DNA from: Candidatus Bipolaricaulota bacterium
GTDB lineage: Bacteria > Bipolaricaulota > Bipolaricaulia > UBA7950 > UBA9294
Length of the DNA: 33,427 nucleotides
Assembly (NCBI GenBank): GCA_026390315.1
Contig: JAPLGE010000057.1
Location: 1 to 33,427, forward strand
Reading direction: 5' to 3'
The position numbers were made by a program, and so were the translations under genes. Below are positions 24,901 to 32,724 of the stretch, one piece after another; the first letter of the stretch is position 1, and each line of letters opens with the position of its first letter. A model generated the notes under the pieces. It saw only the letters and a program-made list of their open reading frames with translations. It ran no database searches and was not told the origin of the DNA.

Positions 24901-24929
24901 ATACTACCAGGAACCTGCGGGACGGTCAA
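24901..24929 (-). promoter_or_regulatory. Promoter of the secreted-protein/ABC transporter operon
   Basis: On the minus strand TTGACC (24924-24929) is followed after 17 bases by TAGTAT (24901-24906). The -35 box overlaps the stop codon of the upstream gene (24926-24928), so the operon has its own promoter and is not merely read through from upstream. The leader is about 97 bases. Confidence 0.7.
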
Positions 24930-26725
24930 CGACCATTGCAGCGCAGGACCGAGCCGACCAAGGCGGTCTCCAACTCCTCTCGGCGCATTCCGTACGTCTC
25001 CGCCAAGGCCCGGTCGAAGGAGACGAAGCGATCCTCCGGCGAGGTAGCGGCCCAGACGGCTCGGATTCCCTCCGGTCCGCCCGACGCGAGGAGGTACTGC
25101 AGGAGGAGGCCGGCCTCGACCCAGACCACCGCCGGTTCGGCCGAGCCAAAGTCGACCGCGCGCAGGGGAACCCAGCGCCCGTAGCTTCTGAGGCGGCAGG
25201 CCTCCTCGATCAGGGCGCCCTCGTCGCGGGTGAGCGCGGCGGCCAGGCCTTCCCGCAGGAGCCTCGAGTACGAGTCGCTCACCCAGGCGTAGGTGGGGAG
25301 GACCTGGGCGACGCGGAAGGCGACATCCTCGGTCGCGGCGAGGTGAAGGACGGCGTTGCGCGTCTCCCCGAGCGGCGCGAGCGTGGCTCCCTGATCACGC
25401 GACGCCTGGTCGGGGTAGACGAAGACCGTCAGGCGGGGAGGGAGCTGCGCGGGAGAGAGGCCGAGGCTCCTCGAGACGGACTCGCAGGCTTGTTCGACCG
25501 AGAGGGCGAGCGTCTCGAGGGCCGCCGCGGAGGGATCGGAGGAGAGGACTCGGATCCGATCTCGCTCTGCGACGCCCCATCCCTGGTAGAGGCCGATCAG
25601 GCCCTCCAGTTCGCTGCGGGATTCTCCCACCGCGAGGCGCTCGGCGGCGCGAGCGGCGTCGGCGAACGCCCCCACGACGCAGGCGCACCGTCCGGCGAAG
25701 AGAAGGCGCTCTGCGGAGAGCCCGGAGAGCGACCAGCGTTGCGTCTCGGCGAACGCCGCGTCCGGGTCGCCGCTCGCCAAGAGGTAGACGGCCTGGAGGT
25801 AGGGCAGCTCTGGAGATGTGCCTCCGCGGCGGCTCGCTGCCTCCTTCCATTGGGCGGCGAACGCGGCCAGTCCGCCGGGGACGAGCGTGCGGAGGGCCTT
25901 CTCGGTCGGTCCCTCTCCCCACAGACTCCGCAGGCTCGCCATCCCTCCGAACTCCTCGACGATGAACTGGACGAGCGAGGCGACCTCCCACGTGGAAAGG
26001 TCGGCGGGATCGGCCTTGTCCGCCGAAAGCCGGAGGAGCGCCTTGAGGTCTGCGAGGTCGCCGACGGCGGCCGGAGCGTAGGGCGCGTCGACGCGCTGGT
26101 AGAGGCTGACCGGGAGGCGATTCGCCTCCTCGAGGCGGATGAGCTGAAAGGGGGAGAGGAACAGGCGATCGGGAAGCGCGGCGACGAAGGCGTGGTAGTT
26201 CCGGTCGGGCGCGGCGGCGTAGAGGGCCGTTCCGATCTGAAGGATCTGCGATGTGGACCTTCCCCAGCCGAAGGCGAGGACGAGCTCGGCAAGCCGCGGA
26301 CGCGGCGCCTCGGAGGCCAGCAGGTCCAGGGCCGGACGGTAGGTGGGGATCGCTCCCCCGCCCTTCCGACTGAAGATGGACGCCCTCATGGCTTGCACGC
26401 TGTCGTGGACGAAAACGTCAATCTCTCCGGGGATCAAGCTCGGGTCCACCCTGAGGAAGCCGGTCAGATCCTCGAGCTCCCGGTCGAGAGTGCGGGCAAG
26501 CTCGGCGTGCCCTCCCCGGGCGGGGGAGTCGTCTCGATACCAGAGAGTGAACGTCTCGCCTCGATAGCCGGCGCCGCCGCGTTCTTGGGGCCGCCAGAGC
26601 GGCACGACGACGAGCTGAAAGACGAGGAGGATGCCCCCCACAGCGACTCCCGTGAGGAGGAGCCCGCCGAGGGGCGCGAGGATCGGGTTGCGAAACGCCT
26701 TCTTGAGAGACTCCGTGACGCTCAT
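24926..26725 (-). CDS. Membrane-anchored duplicated protein resembling inactive peptidase-MA
   Basis: This 599-residue protein has one N-terminal membrane helix (about residues 17-42) and an exported or cytoplasmic remainder. Two stretches resemble each other and the start of peptidase-MA-type gluzincins. One is at about residue 59 (FTLWYRDDSPARGG, later GEIDVFVHDSVQAM); the other is at about residue 390 (IRVLSSDPSAA, later RLTVFVYPDQASRDQG). In each, an extended strand is followed by a helix and a strand. In the second copy LHLAATEDVAFRVAQVL and LLREGLAAALT stand where HExxH and the conserved EGLA segment would be, but no HExxH exists. The middle (about 285-385) looks like helical repeats. 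There is no clear ribosome site; TAAGAT 11 bases upstream suggests a near-leaderless message. The peptidase link is inference. Confidence 0.7.
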   Translation of the reverse strand: MSVTESLKKAFRNPILAPLGGLLLTGVAVGGILLVFQLVVVPLWRPQERGGAGYRGETFTLWYRDDSPARGGHAELARTLDRELEDLTGFLRVDPSLIPGEIDVFVHDSVQAMRASIFSRKGGGAIPTYRPALDLLASEAPRPRLAELVLAFGWGRSTSQILQIGTALYAAAPDRNYHAFVAALPDRLFLSPFQLIRLEEANRLPVSLYQRVDAPYAPAAVGDLADLKALLRLSADKADPADLSTWEVASLVQFIVEEFGGMASLRSLWGEGPTEKALRTLVPGGLAAFAAQWKEAASRRGGTSPELPYLQAVYLLASGDPDAAFAETQRWSLSGLSAERLLFAGRCACVVGAFADAARAAERLAVGESRSELEGLIGLYQGWGVAERDRIRVLSSDPSAAALETLALSVEQACESVSRSLGLSPAQLPPRLTVFVYPDQASRDQGATLAPLGETRNAVLHLAATEDVAFRVAQVLPTYAWVSDSYSRLLREGLAAALTRDEGALIEEACRLRSYGRWVPLRAVDFGSAEPAVVWVEAGLLLQYLLASGGPEGIRAVWAATSPEDRFVSFDRALAETYGMRREELETALVGSVLRCNGR

Positions 26726-26788
26726 GTCAGCGGGTTATCTTACTGCGGAGCGAGGAATCTGCCATCATCCAAGGGGGAACGGGGGCTG

Positions 26789-26822
26789 CCCTCGCGAGGG
26801 GCCGAGCCCGACCCGCTCGGGC
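26789..26822. repeat. Palindrome-rich segment in the divergent gap before spoVS
   Basis: The 249-base divergent gap holds the perfect palindrome CCCTCGCGAGGG (26789-26800). Adjacent to it are overlapping inverted repeats (CCGAGC with GCTCGG, and GCCCGA with TCGGGC) up to 26822. They lie about 55 bases upstream of the spoVS -35 box. They might be an operator, but GC-rich DNA forms such repeats readily. No gene is supported in this gap. Confidence 0.35.
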
Positions 26823-26874
26823 GATGGGACGGTGGAAGATGGGGGACGGGGAGAGCGCTTCCAGACGTGCGCTT

Positions 26875-26903
26875 TTGACAGGTAGGCCCCAAACGGCTAT
26901 ACT
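26875..26903 (+). promoter_or_regulatory. Strong promoter of spoVS-argS-ftsY
   Basis: A perfect TTGACA (26875-26880), a 17-base spacer and TATACT (26898-26903) form the closest match to the sigma70 consensus in the window. Transcription would start near 26910 with a leader of about 65 bases that ends in GAGGGAGGA before the spoVS ATG. High expression of spoVS is expected. Confidence 0.8.
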
Positions 26904-26974
26904 TACGGCGATCTTCGCGCAGTCACGGCGGCTGGGAGGGAAACGGAAAGGGCACATACGAGGGAGGAAGAGCC

Positions 26975-27235
26975 ATGGAAGTGCTCAAGGTCGCGTCCCG
27001 CTCGAACCCGAACTCGGTCGCGGGGGCGATCGCCGGTGCCCTGGAAGAAAGAGGAGTGGTGGAAGTCCACGCGATCGGCGCGGGCGCGGTCAACCAATGC
27101 GTGAAGGCGATCGCCATCGCCCGCCGGCTGGTGGAGAAGGGAGCCGACGCGCCGATCAAAGTTATTCCCGGGTTCATGGAGCTGAAGATCGCGGGGGAAG
27201 ACAAGACGGGGATTCGGTTCATCATCGAGAAGTAG
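26975..27235 (+). CDS. spoVS: Stage V sporulation protein S-like protein
   Basis: The 86-residue product matches the SpoVS family across its length: EVLKVASRSNPNSVAGAIAG at the start, HAIGAGAVNQCVKAIAIAR in the middle, and IKVIPGFMELKI with FIIEK at the end. SpoVS has an Alba-like fold and affects septation and sporulation in Bacillus; it also occurs widely in non-sporulating bacteria such as Thermus, where it may bind nucleic acid. No other sporulation gene lies in this window. It has its own strong promoter and a GAGGGAGGA ribosome site and precedes argS by 33 bases. Confidence 0.94.
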   Translation: MEVLKVASRSNPNSVAGAIAGALEERGVVEVHAIGAGAVNQCVKAIAIARRLVEKGADAPIKVIPGFMELKIAGEDKTGIRFIIEK

Positions 27236-27268
27236 CGCCGGTCCGTCGTCCGCATTCGAATCGACATC

Positions 27269-28897
27269 ATGCTGAAATCATCCGTTAGGGAATGGCTTGC
27301 CTCGGCGTGGGAAGGGCTGGGGCTTCCGCCGGTCGCCGTGGAGGTCTCCCCCTCCGATCGGCCGGAGTTCGGCGACTTTTCCTCGAACCTCGCGCTCGTC
27401 GGCGCGAAGGTCGCGGGGGTCCCTCCTCGCGAGCTGGCCGCTCGCCTCTCTGCCTCGCTCGACCGGGGAGGGCTCAGCCGGGCGGAGGTGGCGGGGCCGG
27501 GCTTCGTCAACGTCTTCCTGAAGCCGGAGGTGCTGCACGGCGCTCTGAAGGAGCTTCTTCAGGGCGGCGGTCGGCCACTCCTTCCCGCACGGGCCGAGCA
27601 GGGGAGGCTCCAGATCGAGTTCGTAAGCTCGAACCCCACCGGGCCCCTCACGGTCGGGCACGGCCGACAGGCGGTCCTCGGGGACGTCCTTGCGTCTCTG
27701 TACGCCGCTCTCGGATACGAGGTGGCCCGCGAGTACTACTTCAACGACGAAGGGCGCCAGGTCGACCTCTTGGCGCAATCGCTGTGGGCCAGGTACAAAG
27801 AGGCGCTGGGCGAAGCGTCCGAGATCCCCGAGGGGGGCTACCACGGAGACTACCTCGTCGGAATGGGGCGTGACCTGAAGGACCGTTTCGGAGCGCAGTT
27901 TGCCACGTTCGACGCGAGGACGGCGAAGCACCTCAAGGAAGAGGCGGTCTCGCGGATCAGCGCGACGATCAAGGACGATCTCGCCGCGTTGGGCGTCCGT
28001 TTCGACCGATGGTTCAGCGAGGCAGACCTCCACCGATCCGGTGAGGTGGCACAGGCCTTGGAGGCCCTGCGGTCCGCGGGCGGGGTCTATGAACGCGAGG
28101 GCGCGGTCTGGCTCGCGGCCGAGAAGCACGGAGGCGTGAAGGATTCGGTCCTCGTGCGGAGCGACGGCCGGCCCACGTACCTGCTCGTCGACATCGCCTA
28201 TCACATCAACAAGCGCCGGCGCGGCTTCGACCGCGTGATCGACATTCAGGGGGCCGACCACCAGACCGAGCAGTCCTCCATGAAGGCGGCGATGCGGATC
28301 CTAAGCTTTCCCGAGGAGTTCCTGACCTACGGATTGCACCAGTTCGTCAGCATCAAGGAGGGAGGCGAGGCGGCGCGCATGTCCACGCGCGCCGGGCGCT
28401 TCATCCTGCTGCACGACCTCTTGGACGAGGTGGGGCGTGACGTCGTGCGCTACTTCCTCGTCGCGCGCAAGCCCGAGAGCCACCTGGAGTTCGACATGGA
28501 CCTCGCGTGCGCCGAGTCCATGGATAACCCGGTCTACTACGTGCAGTACGCGCACACGCGTATCGTCTCCATCTTCCGCAAGGCACAGGCCGAGGAGACC
28601 GACTGGGAAACGGTCGACCTCTCCCCCCTTGCGGCTCGCGAGGAGCTCGAGCTGATCAAGGAGGTCGACCGCTTCGGCGAGGTCGTCGAGGAGGCGGCGC
28701 TGGGATTCGCCCCGCACCTGGTTGCGGAGTACACCCTGGGGCTTGCGCGGACTTTCCACGCCTACTACGTCGACCACCGTGTGTTGGGCGAGCCGCTGCC
28801 ATTGATGACGGCGCGCCTCGCCCTCTTGCGCGGCGTGCAGTCAGTCTTTCGCCAGGGCCTGGAGATCCTCGGCGTCACCGCTCCGGAGGCGATGTGA
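27269..28897 (+). CDS. argS: Arginyl-tRNA synthetase
   Basis: This 542-residue class I synthetase charges tRNA-Arg. It has the N-terminal Arg-tRNA-binding domain (about 1-85), the HIGH-type motif NPTGPLTVGHGR (TVGH at 128-131, a form found in many ArgRS), and the Rossmann core. The KMSKS equivalent is ARMSTRAGR and the anticodon-binding domain is C-terminal (MDNPVYYVQYAHTRI, the classic start of DALR). Length and motifs are normal. No ribosome site stands out before ATG 27269, which may mean coupling to spoVS 33 bases upstream. The stop overlaps the ftsY GTG start. Confidence 0.96.
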   Translation: MLKSSVREWLASAWEGLGLPPVAVEVSPSDRPEFGDFSSNLALVGAKVAGVPPRELAARLSASLDRGGLSRAEVAGPGFVNVFLKPEVLHGALKELLQGGGRPLLPARAEQGRLQIEFVSSNPTGPLTVGHGRQAVLGDVLASLYAALGYEVAREYYFNDEGRQVDLLAQSLWARYKEALGEASEIPEGGYHGDYLVGMGRDLKDRFGAQFATFDARTAKHLKEEAVSRISATIKDDLAALGVRFDRWFSEADLHRSGEVAQALEALRSAGGVYEREGAVWLAAEKHGGVKDSVLVRSDGRPTYLLVDIAYHINKRRRGFDRVIDIQGADHQTEQSSMKAAMRILSFPEEFLTYGLHQFVSIKEGGEAARMSTRAGRFILLHDLLDEVGRDVVRYFLVARKPESHLEFDMDLACAESMDNPVYYVQYAHTRIVSIFRKAQAEETDWETVDLSPLAAREELELIKEVDRFGEVVEEAALGFAPHLVAEYTLGLARTFHAYYVDHRVLGEPLPLMTARLALLRGVQSVFRQGLEILGVTAPEAM

Positions 28898-29814
28898 CGG
28901 CCTGGATCGACCGGCTGAAGCAAGGCCTTGCCCGGACCCGCGCCGGGCTGACGGACGCGATCGCCCGCGTGGTCGGGCGCGGGCCGAGCCTCGGGGCCAC
29001 GCAGCTCGAAGAGATCGAGGAGATTCTCATCTCCGGCGACGTGGGAGCGCGCCTCGCGGCGGCGATCGTCGGGGAGCTGGGCGCGCGACTGCGGCGCGAC
29101 GGTGGGAGCGCCGCCGCGGCTCTCGCCACTCTCAAGGCGTTGGTGGCGGAGCGGCTGGCCGGATGCGAGAGGGTGTTTGGGCTCCGCCAGGACGGCGAGC
29201 CGACGGTCGCCCTCGTCGCGGGGGTGAACGGGTCGGGAAAGACGACCACCATTGCCAAGCTCGCGAGCCATCTTCGCGAGCGCGACCCCTCGCTTGTCGT
29301 GACCCTCGCCGCGGCGGACACGTTCCGCGCGGCGGCCATCGAACAGCTCACCGTCTGGGCGGAGCGGGTGGGGGCGGACGTTGTGAAGCATCAGCTGGGA
29401 GCCGACCCGTCGGCCGTGGTGTTCGACGCGCTGGAACGCGCTAGGCGTCGCGGAGGAGTCTTGCTCATCGACACGGCGGGAAGGCTTCAGACCAAGCACA
29501 ATCTCATGGAGGAGCTGAAGAAGATCGAGCGGACGGTCGAGAAGCGTCTGGGCCGCCCCTCGGACGAGCGTCTGCTCGTCGTCGACGCGACGACGGGGCA
29601 GAACGCGATCTCCCAGGCGAGCCTGTTCCACGAGGCAATCGGTCTCACCGGCCTCGTGTTGACGAAACTCGACGGCACGGCCAAAGGGGGCGTCGTCCTC
29701 TCCATCTGGGAGGAGCTCAAGCTTCCGATCCTCTACATCGGGGTGGGGGAGACGCGGGAGGACCTGCACGAGTTCTCCGCGAGAGAGTTCGTCGACGCCC
29801 TGTTCGGATCGTAA
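28894..29814 (+). CDS. ftsY: Signal recognition particle receptor FtsY
   Basis: The 306-residue SRP GTPase receives ribosome-nascent chain complexes at the inner membrane. It has the helical N domain (about 1-95) and the NG GTPase: GVNGSGKTTTIAKL (residues 110-123), AADTFRAAAIEQL, DTAGR, and TKLDGTAKGG near the C-terminus. It lacks the long acidic A domain of E. coli FtsY, so membrane contact depends on the N-terminal amphipathic helix (WIDRLKQGLART), as in compact FtsY proteins. The start is GTG 28894, overlapping the argS stop, with CGGAGG upstream. No ffh is nearby. Confidence 0.96.
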   Translation: MTAWIDRLKQGLARTRAGLTDAIARVVGRGPSLGATQLEEIEEILISGDVGARLAAAIVGELGARLRRDGGSAAAALATLKALVAERLAGCERVFGLRQDGEPTVALVAGVNGSGKTTTIAKLASHLRERDPSLVVTLAAADTFRAAAIEQLTVWAERVGADVVKHQLGADPSAVVFDALERARRRGGVLLIDTAGRLQTKHNLMEELKKIERTVEKRLGRPSDERLLVVDATTGQNAISQASLFHEAIGLTGLVLTKLDGTAKGGVVLSIWEELKLPILYIGVGETREDLHEFSAREFVDALFGS

Positions 29815-29844
29815 CGGACCAAGGCATTGTGGAGGTGCATCAGC

Positions 29845-32559
29845 GTGGCAAAGGCAAAGCGAGTCTACTTCTTTGGCGAAGGCAAGGCCGAGGGAGACGC
29901 GTCGATGAAGCAGATCCTCGGGGGAAAGGGCGCGAACCTGGCGGAGATGGCGCGCCTGGGGATCCCCGTTCCGCCTGGGTTCACGATCTCAACCGACGTC
30001 TGCAACTACTTCTACCAGCACGGGAAGAGCTACCCCGACACGCTGGTCGAGGACGTCGACGCGGCGCTGGGGGAGGTCGAACGGGCGATGGGGATGCGCT
30101 TCGGCGATCCCAAGAATCCGCTCCTCCTCTCGATCCGCTCTGGGGCGCGCAGCTCGATGCCGGGGATGATGGAGACGATTCTCAACGTGGGCCTCTGTTC
30201 GGCGACGATCCCGGGCCTCGTCAAGAAGACGGCGAACGAACGCTTCGTCTACGACGCCTACCGGCGCCTGATCATGATGTACTCCGACGTCGTCATGGAG
30301 AAGGCGGCAGGCGTCGAGCCGGCCGAGGGGCGGGGGATCCGCCAACAGCTCGACCGGATGCTCGGCGAGGCGAAACAGGCGAAGGGGGTCAAGACCGACG
30401 CCGATCTCGAGGCCTCCGACCTGAAGGACCTGGTGACCCGCTTCAAGGCTCGCGTGAAGGAGGTCCTCGGGAAGGAGTTCCCCGACGACCCCCGCGAACA
30501 GCTGTGGGGCGGGATCGGTGCGGTGTTCGCCTCGTGGAACGGCAAGCGCGCGGTCTCCTACCGGCGGATCGAGGGAATCCCCGACGAATGGGGGACCGCC
30601 GTCAGCGTCCAGGCGATGGTCTTCGGCAACATGGGAGATGCGTCCGCGACCGGCGTGGCGTTCACGCGTAACCCGGCGACGGGTGAGGCCAAGTTCTACG
30701 GGGAGTGGCTCCCGAACGCCCAGGGGGAGGACGTGGTCGCTGGTATCCGGACGCCGAACCCGCTCAACGAGGCGACGAAGAGCGAGCACAACCGCATGCT
30801 CCCGTCGCTCGAATCGGCGATGCCGGCGACCTATCGCGAGCTCGACCAGATCCGCACGAGACTCGAGAAGCACTTCACCGACATGCTGGACATCGAGTTC
30901 ACCATCCAGGAAGGCCGCCTGTGGATGCTCCAGTGCCGCGTCGGCAAGCGTACGGGGACGGCGGCGCTGAACATCGCCATGGACATGCTGGGCGAGGGGT
31001 TGATCGACGAGAAGCGAGCCGTCTTGCGGCTCTCGCCGGCGCAGCTCGACGAGCTCCTCCACCCGATCGTCGACCCCAAGGCCGAGGCAGGCGTCAAGCG
31101 GCTCGCCGGCGGCCTCCCGGCCGGACCGGGCGGGGCGGCGGGGCAGATCGTGTTCACCGCACACGACGCGGTCGAGTGGGCCAAGCAAGGCAAGCACGTC
31201 CTGCTTGTCCGCGAGGAGACGAACCCCGAGGACGTCGAGGGGATGCGCGCGGCCGACGGGATCCTCACCGCTCGCGGCGGGATGACCTCGCACGCGGCTC
31301 TCGTCGCCCGCGGCTGGGGCAAGTGCTGCATCGTCGGGTGCTCGGCGCTCCACGTCGACGCCCACGCGAAGACCCTCAAGGTCGGCGATCAGACGTTTGC
31401 CGAGGGGGACTTCCTCACGCTCAACGGCACCAAGGGCTACGTCTACGCAGGCCGGTTGCCGATGGTCAGCTCGACGGAGAACCCGCGCTTCGTCCAGTTC
31501 ATGGCGATCGCCGACACGTTCCGGAGGCTCGGCGTGCGGACGAACGCCGACACGCCCGAGGACGCGGCGCAGGGACGCCGCTTCGGCGCGGAGGGAATCG
31601 GCCTCTTCCGCACGGAGCACATGTTCTACGGCAAGCACTCCGAGAAGCCGCTCTTCGCGCTGCGCAAGATGATCATCTCGAAGACAGAGGCCGAGCGGCG
31701 GGCGGCGCTGGACGAGCTCTTCCCCTTCGTGAAGAAGGACGTGAAGGACACGATGGCAGTGATGGATGGCCTGCCCGTGACCTTCCGACTCCTGGACCCG
31801 CCGCTCCACGAGTTCGTGCCGAACGGAGCCGACGAGCGCGCGAAGCTCGCCGCGTCGCTCGGCATCTCCGCGACCGAGTTCGAGAAGCGCGCCGAGGCGC
31901 TGCACGAGACGAACCCGATGATGGGTCACCGCGGCGTGCGACTCGGGATCACCTACCCCGAGGTCTCGGAGATGCAGGTCCGGGCGATTCTCGAGGCGGC
32001 CGTGGAGCTCACACGGGAAGGGAAGAAGGCGCTCCCCGAGATCATGATCCCCGTCGTCGGCATCAAGGCAGAGCTCGACCATCAGAGGGCGCTCGTCGAC
32101 CGGGTCTACGCCGAAGTCCGCGCGCGGACGGGCGTCGAGAAGATCCCCTTCCTGTACGGGACGATGATCGAGATCCCGCGCGCCTGCCTGACCGCGGACC
32201 AGATCGCGCAGTCGGTGGAGTTCTTCTCGTTCGGCACGAACGACCTGACCCAGATGGGCTTCGGCTTCTCGCGGGACGACATCGGGGGGTTCGTGCCGGA
32301 CTACGTCGCCAAGAAGATCCTCCCCGCTGACCCGTTCCAGACTCTCGATCAAGAGGGGATCGGGCAGCTCGTCAGGATGGCGATCGAGAAGGGCCGAGCG
32401 GCACGGCCGACCTTGAAGCTTGGGATCTGCGGGGAGCACGGCGGAGATCCCGCTTCGGTCGCCTTCTGTCATCGCGCCGGGCTCCACTATGTGAGCTGTA
32501 GCCCCTATCGCGTGCCGATCGCGCGCCTGGCCGCCGCGCAGGCGGCCCTGGCGGGCTAG
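29845..32559 (+). CDS. ppdK: Pyruvate, phosphate dikinase
   Basis: The 904-residue enzyme interconverts pyruvate, ATP and phosphate with PEP, AMP and pyrophosphate. It has the N-terminal ATP-grasp domain (ILGGKGANLAEMARLGIPVPPGF, SIRSGARSSMPGMMET), the swivelling phospho-His domain with GGMTSHAAL (His483), and the C-terminal PEP/pyruvate barrel. The barrel carries GTNDLTQMGFGFSRDD and the acid-base Cys885 in YVSCSPYRVPIA. GTG 29845 is preferred to the ORF-track start TTG 29827, because GGAGGTG lies seven bases before it and the TTG is at that ribosome site. In anaerobes the enzyme often runs in glycolysis with pyrophosphate. No regulatory protein gene is adjacent. A terminator-like hairpin follows. 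Confidence 0.96.
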   Translation: MAKAKRVYFFGEGKAEGDASMKQILGGKGANLAEMARLGIPVPPGFTISTDVCNYFYQHGKSYPDTLVEDVDAALGEVERAMGMRFGDPKNPLLLSIRSGARSSMPGMMETILNVGLCSATIPGLVKKTANERFVYDAYRRLIMMYSDVVMEKAAGVEPAEGRGIRQQLDRMLGEAKQAKGVKTDADLEASDLKDLVTRFKARVKEVLGKEFPDDPREQLWGGIGAVFASWNGKRAVSYRRIEGIPDEWGTAVSVQAMVFGNMGDASATGVAFTRNPATGEAKFYGEWLPNAQGEDVVAGIRTPNPLNEATKSEHNRMLPSLESAMPATYRELDQIRTRLEKHFTDMLDIEFTIQEGRLWMLQCRVGKRTGTAALNIAMDMLGEGLIDEKRAVLRLSPAQLDELLHPIVDPKAEAGVKRLAGGLPAGPGGAAGQIVFTAHDAVEWAKQGKHVLLVREETNPEDVEGMRAADGILTARGGMTSHAALVARGWGKCCIVGCSALHVDAHAKTLKVGDQTFAEGDFLTLNGTKGYVYAGRLPMVSSTENPRFVQFMAIADTFRRLGVRTNADTPEDAAQGRRFGAEGIGLFRTEHMFYGKHSEKPLFALRKMIISKTEAERRAALDELFPFVKKDVKDTMAVMDGLPVTFRLLDPPLHEFVPNGADERAKLAASLGISATEFEKRAEALHETNPMMGHRGVRLGITYPEVSEMQVRAILEAAVELTREGKKALPEIMIPVVGIKAELDHQRALVDRVYAEVRARTGVEKIPFLYGTMIEIPRACLTADQIAQSVEFFSFGTNDLTQMGFGFSRDDIGGFVPDYVAKKILPADPFQTLDQEGIGQLVRMAIEKGRAARPTLKLGICGEHGGDPASVAFCHRAGLHYVSCSPYRVPIARLAAAQAALAG

Positions 32560-32598
32560 GAGAGAACGCGGAAGACATCCATCCTTCATGCTCAGGAC

Positions 32599-32627
32599 GG
32601 GGAGCGCCGCCGGCGCTCCCCCTCTCT
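32599..32627 (+). terminator. Terminator-like hairpin after ppdK
   Basis: GGGGAGCGCC (32599-32608) and GGCGCTCCCC (32612-32621) form a perfect 10-bp GC-rich stem with a 3-base loop, followed by CTCTCTT. It begins 39 bases after the ppdK stop. The tail is pyrimidine-rich rather than all T, but this is the best intrinsic terminator candidate in the window. Confidence 0.7.
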
Positions 32628-32650
32628 TGGGAGGCAAAGCGGGAGCGGTG

Positions 32651-32691
32651 CGGACGCCTTTCCGCGTCCGGGCGGGACGCCGAGGTATACT
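32651..32691 (+). promoter_or_regulatory. Possible promoter and overlapping inverted repeat before the last permease gene
   Basis: TATACT at 32686-32691 is a good -10 box, but no convincing -35 box lies 16-18 bases upstream. CGGACGC (32651-32657) and GCGTCCG (32664-32670) form a perfect 7-bp inverted repeat exactly over the -35 region, so an activator- or repressor-controlled promoter is possible. The ribosome site CGGAGGG stands before GTG 32725. Confidence 0.4.
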
Positions 32692-32724
32692 CAGCGTGCG
32701 GCCGGGAGCGCGGAGGGAAGCGGG

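Noticed and set aside
25343-26878. 511-residue plus-strand ORF opposite the duplicated peptidase-like gene
   Set aside because: Low-complexity Gly/Arg/Glu translation that runs into the spoVS promoter region; no homology signs.
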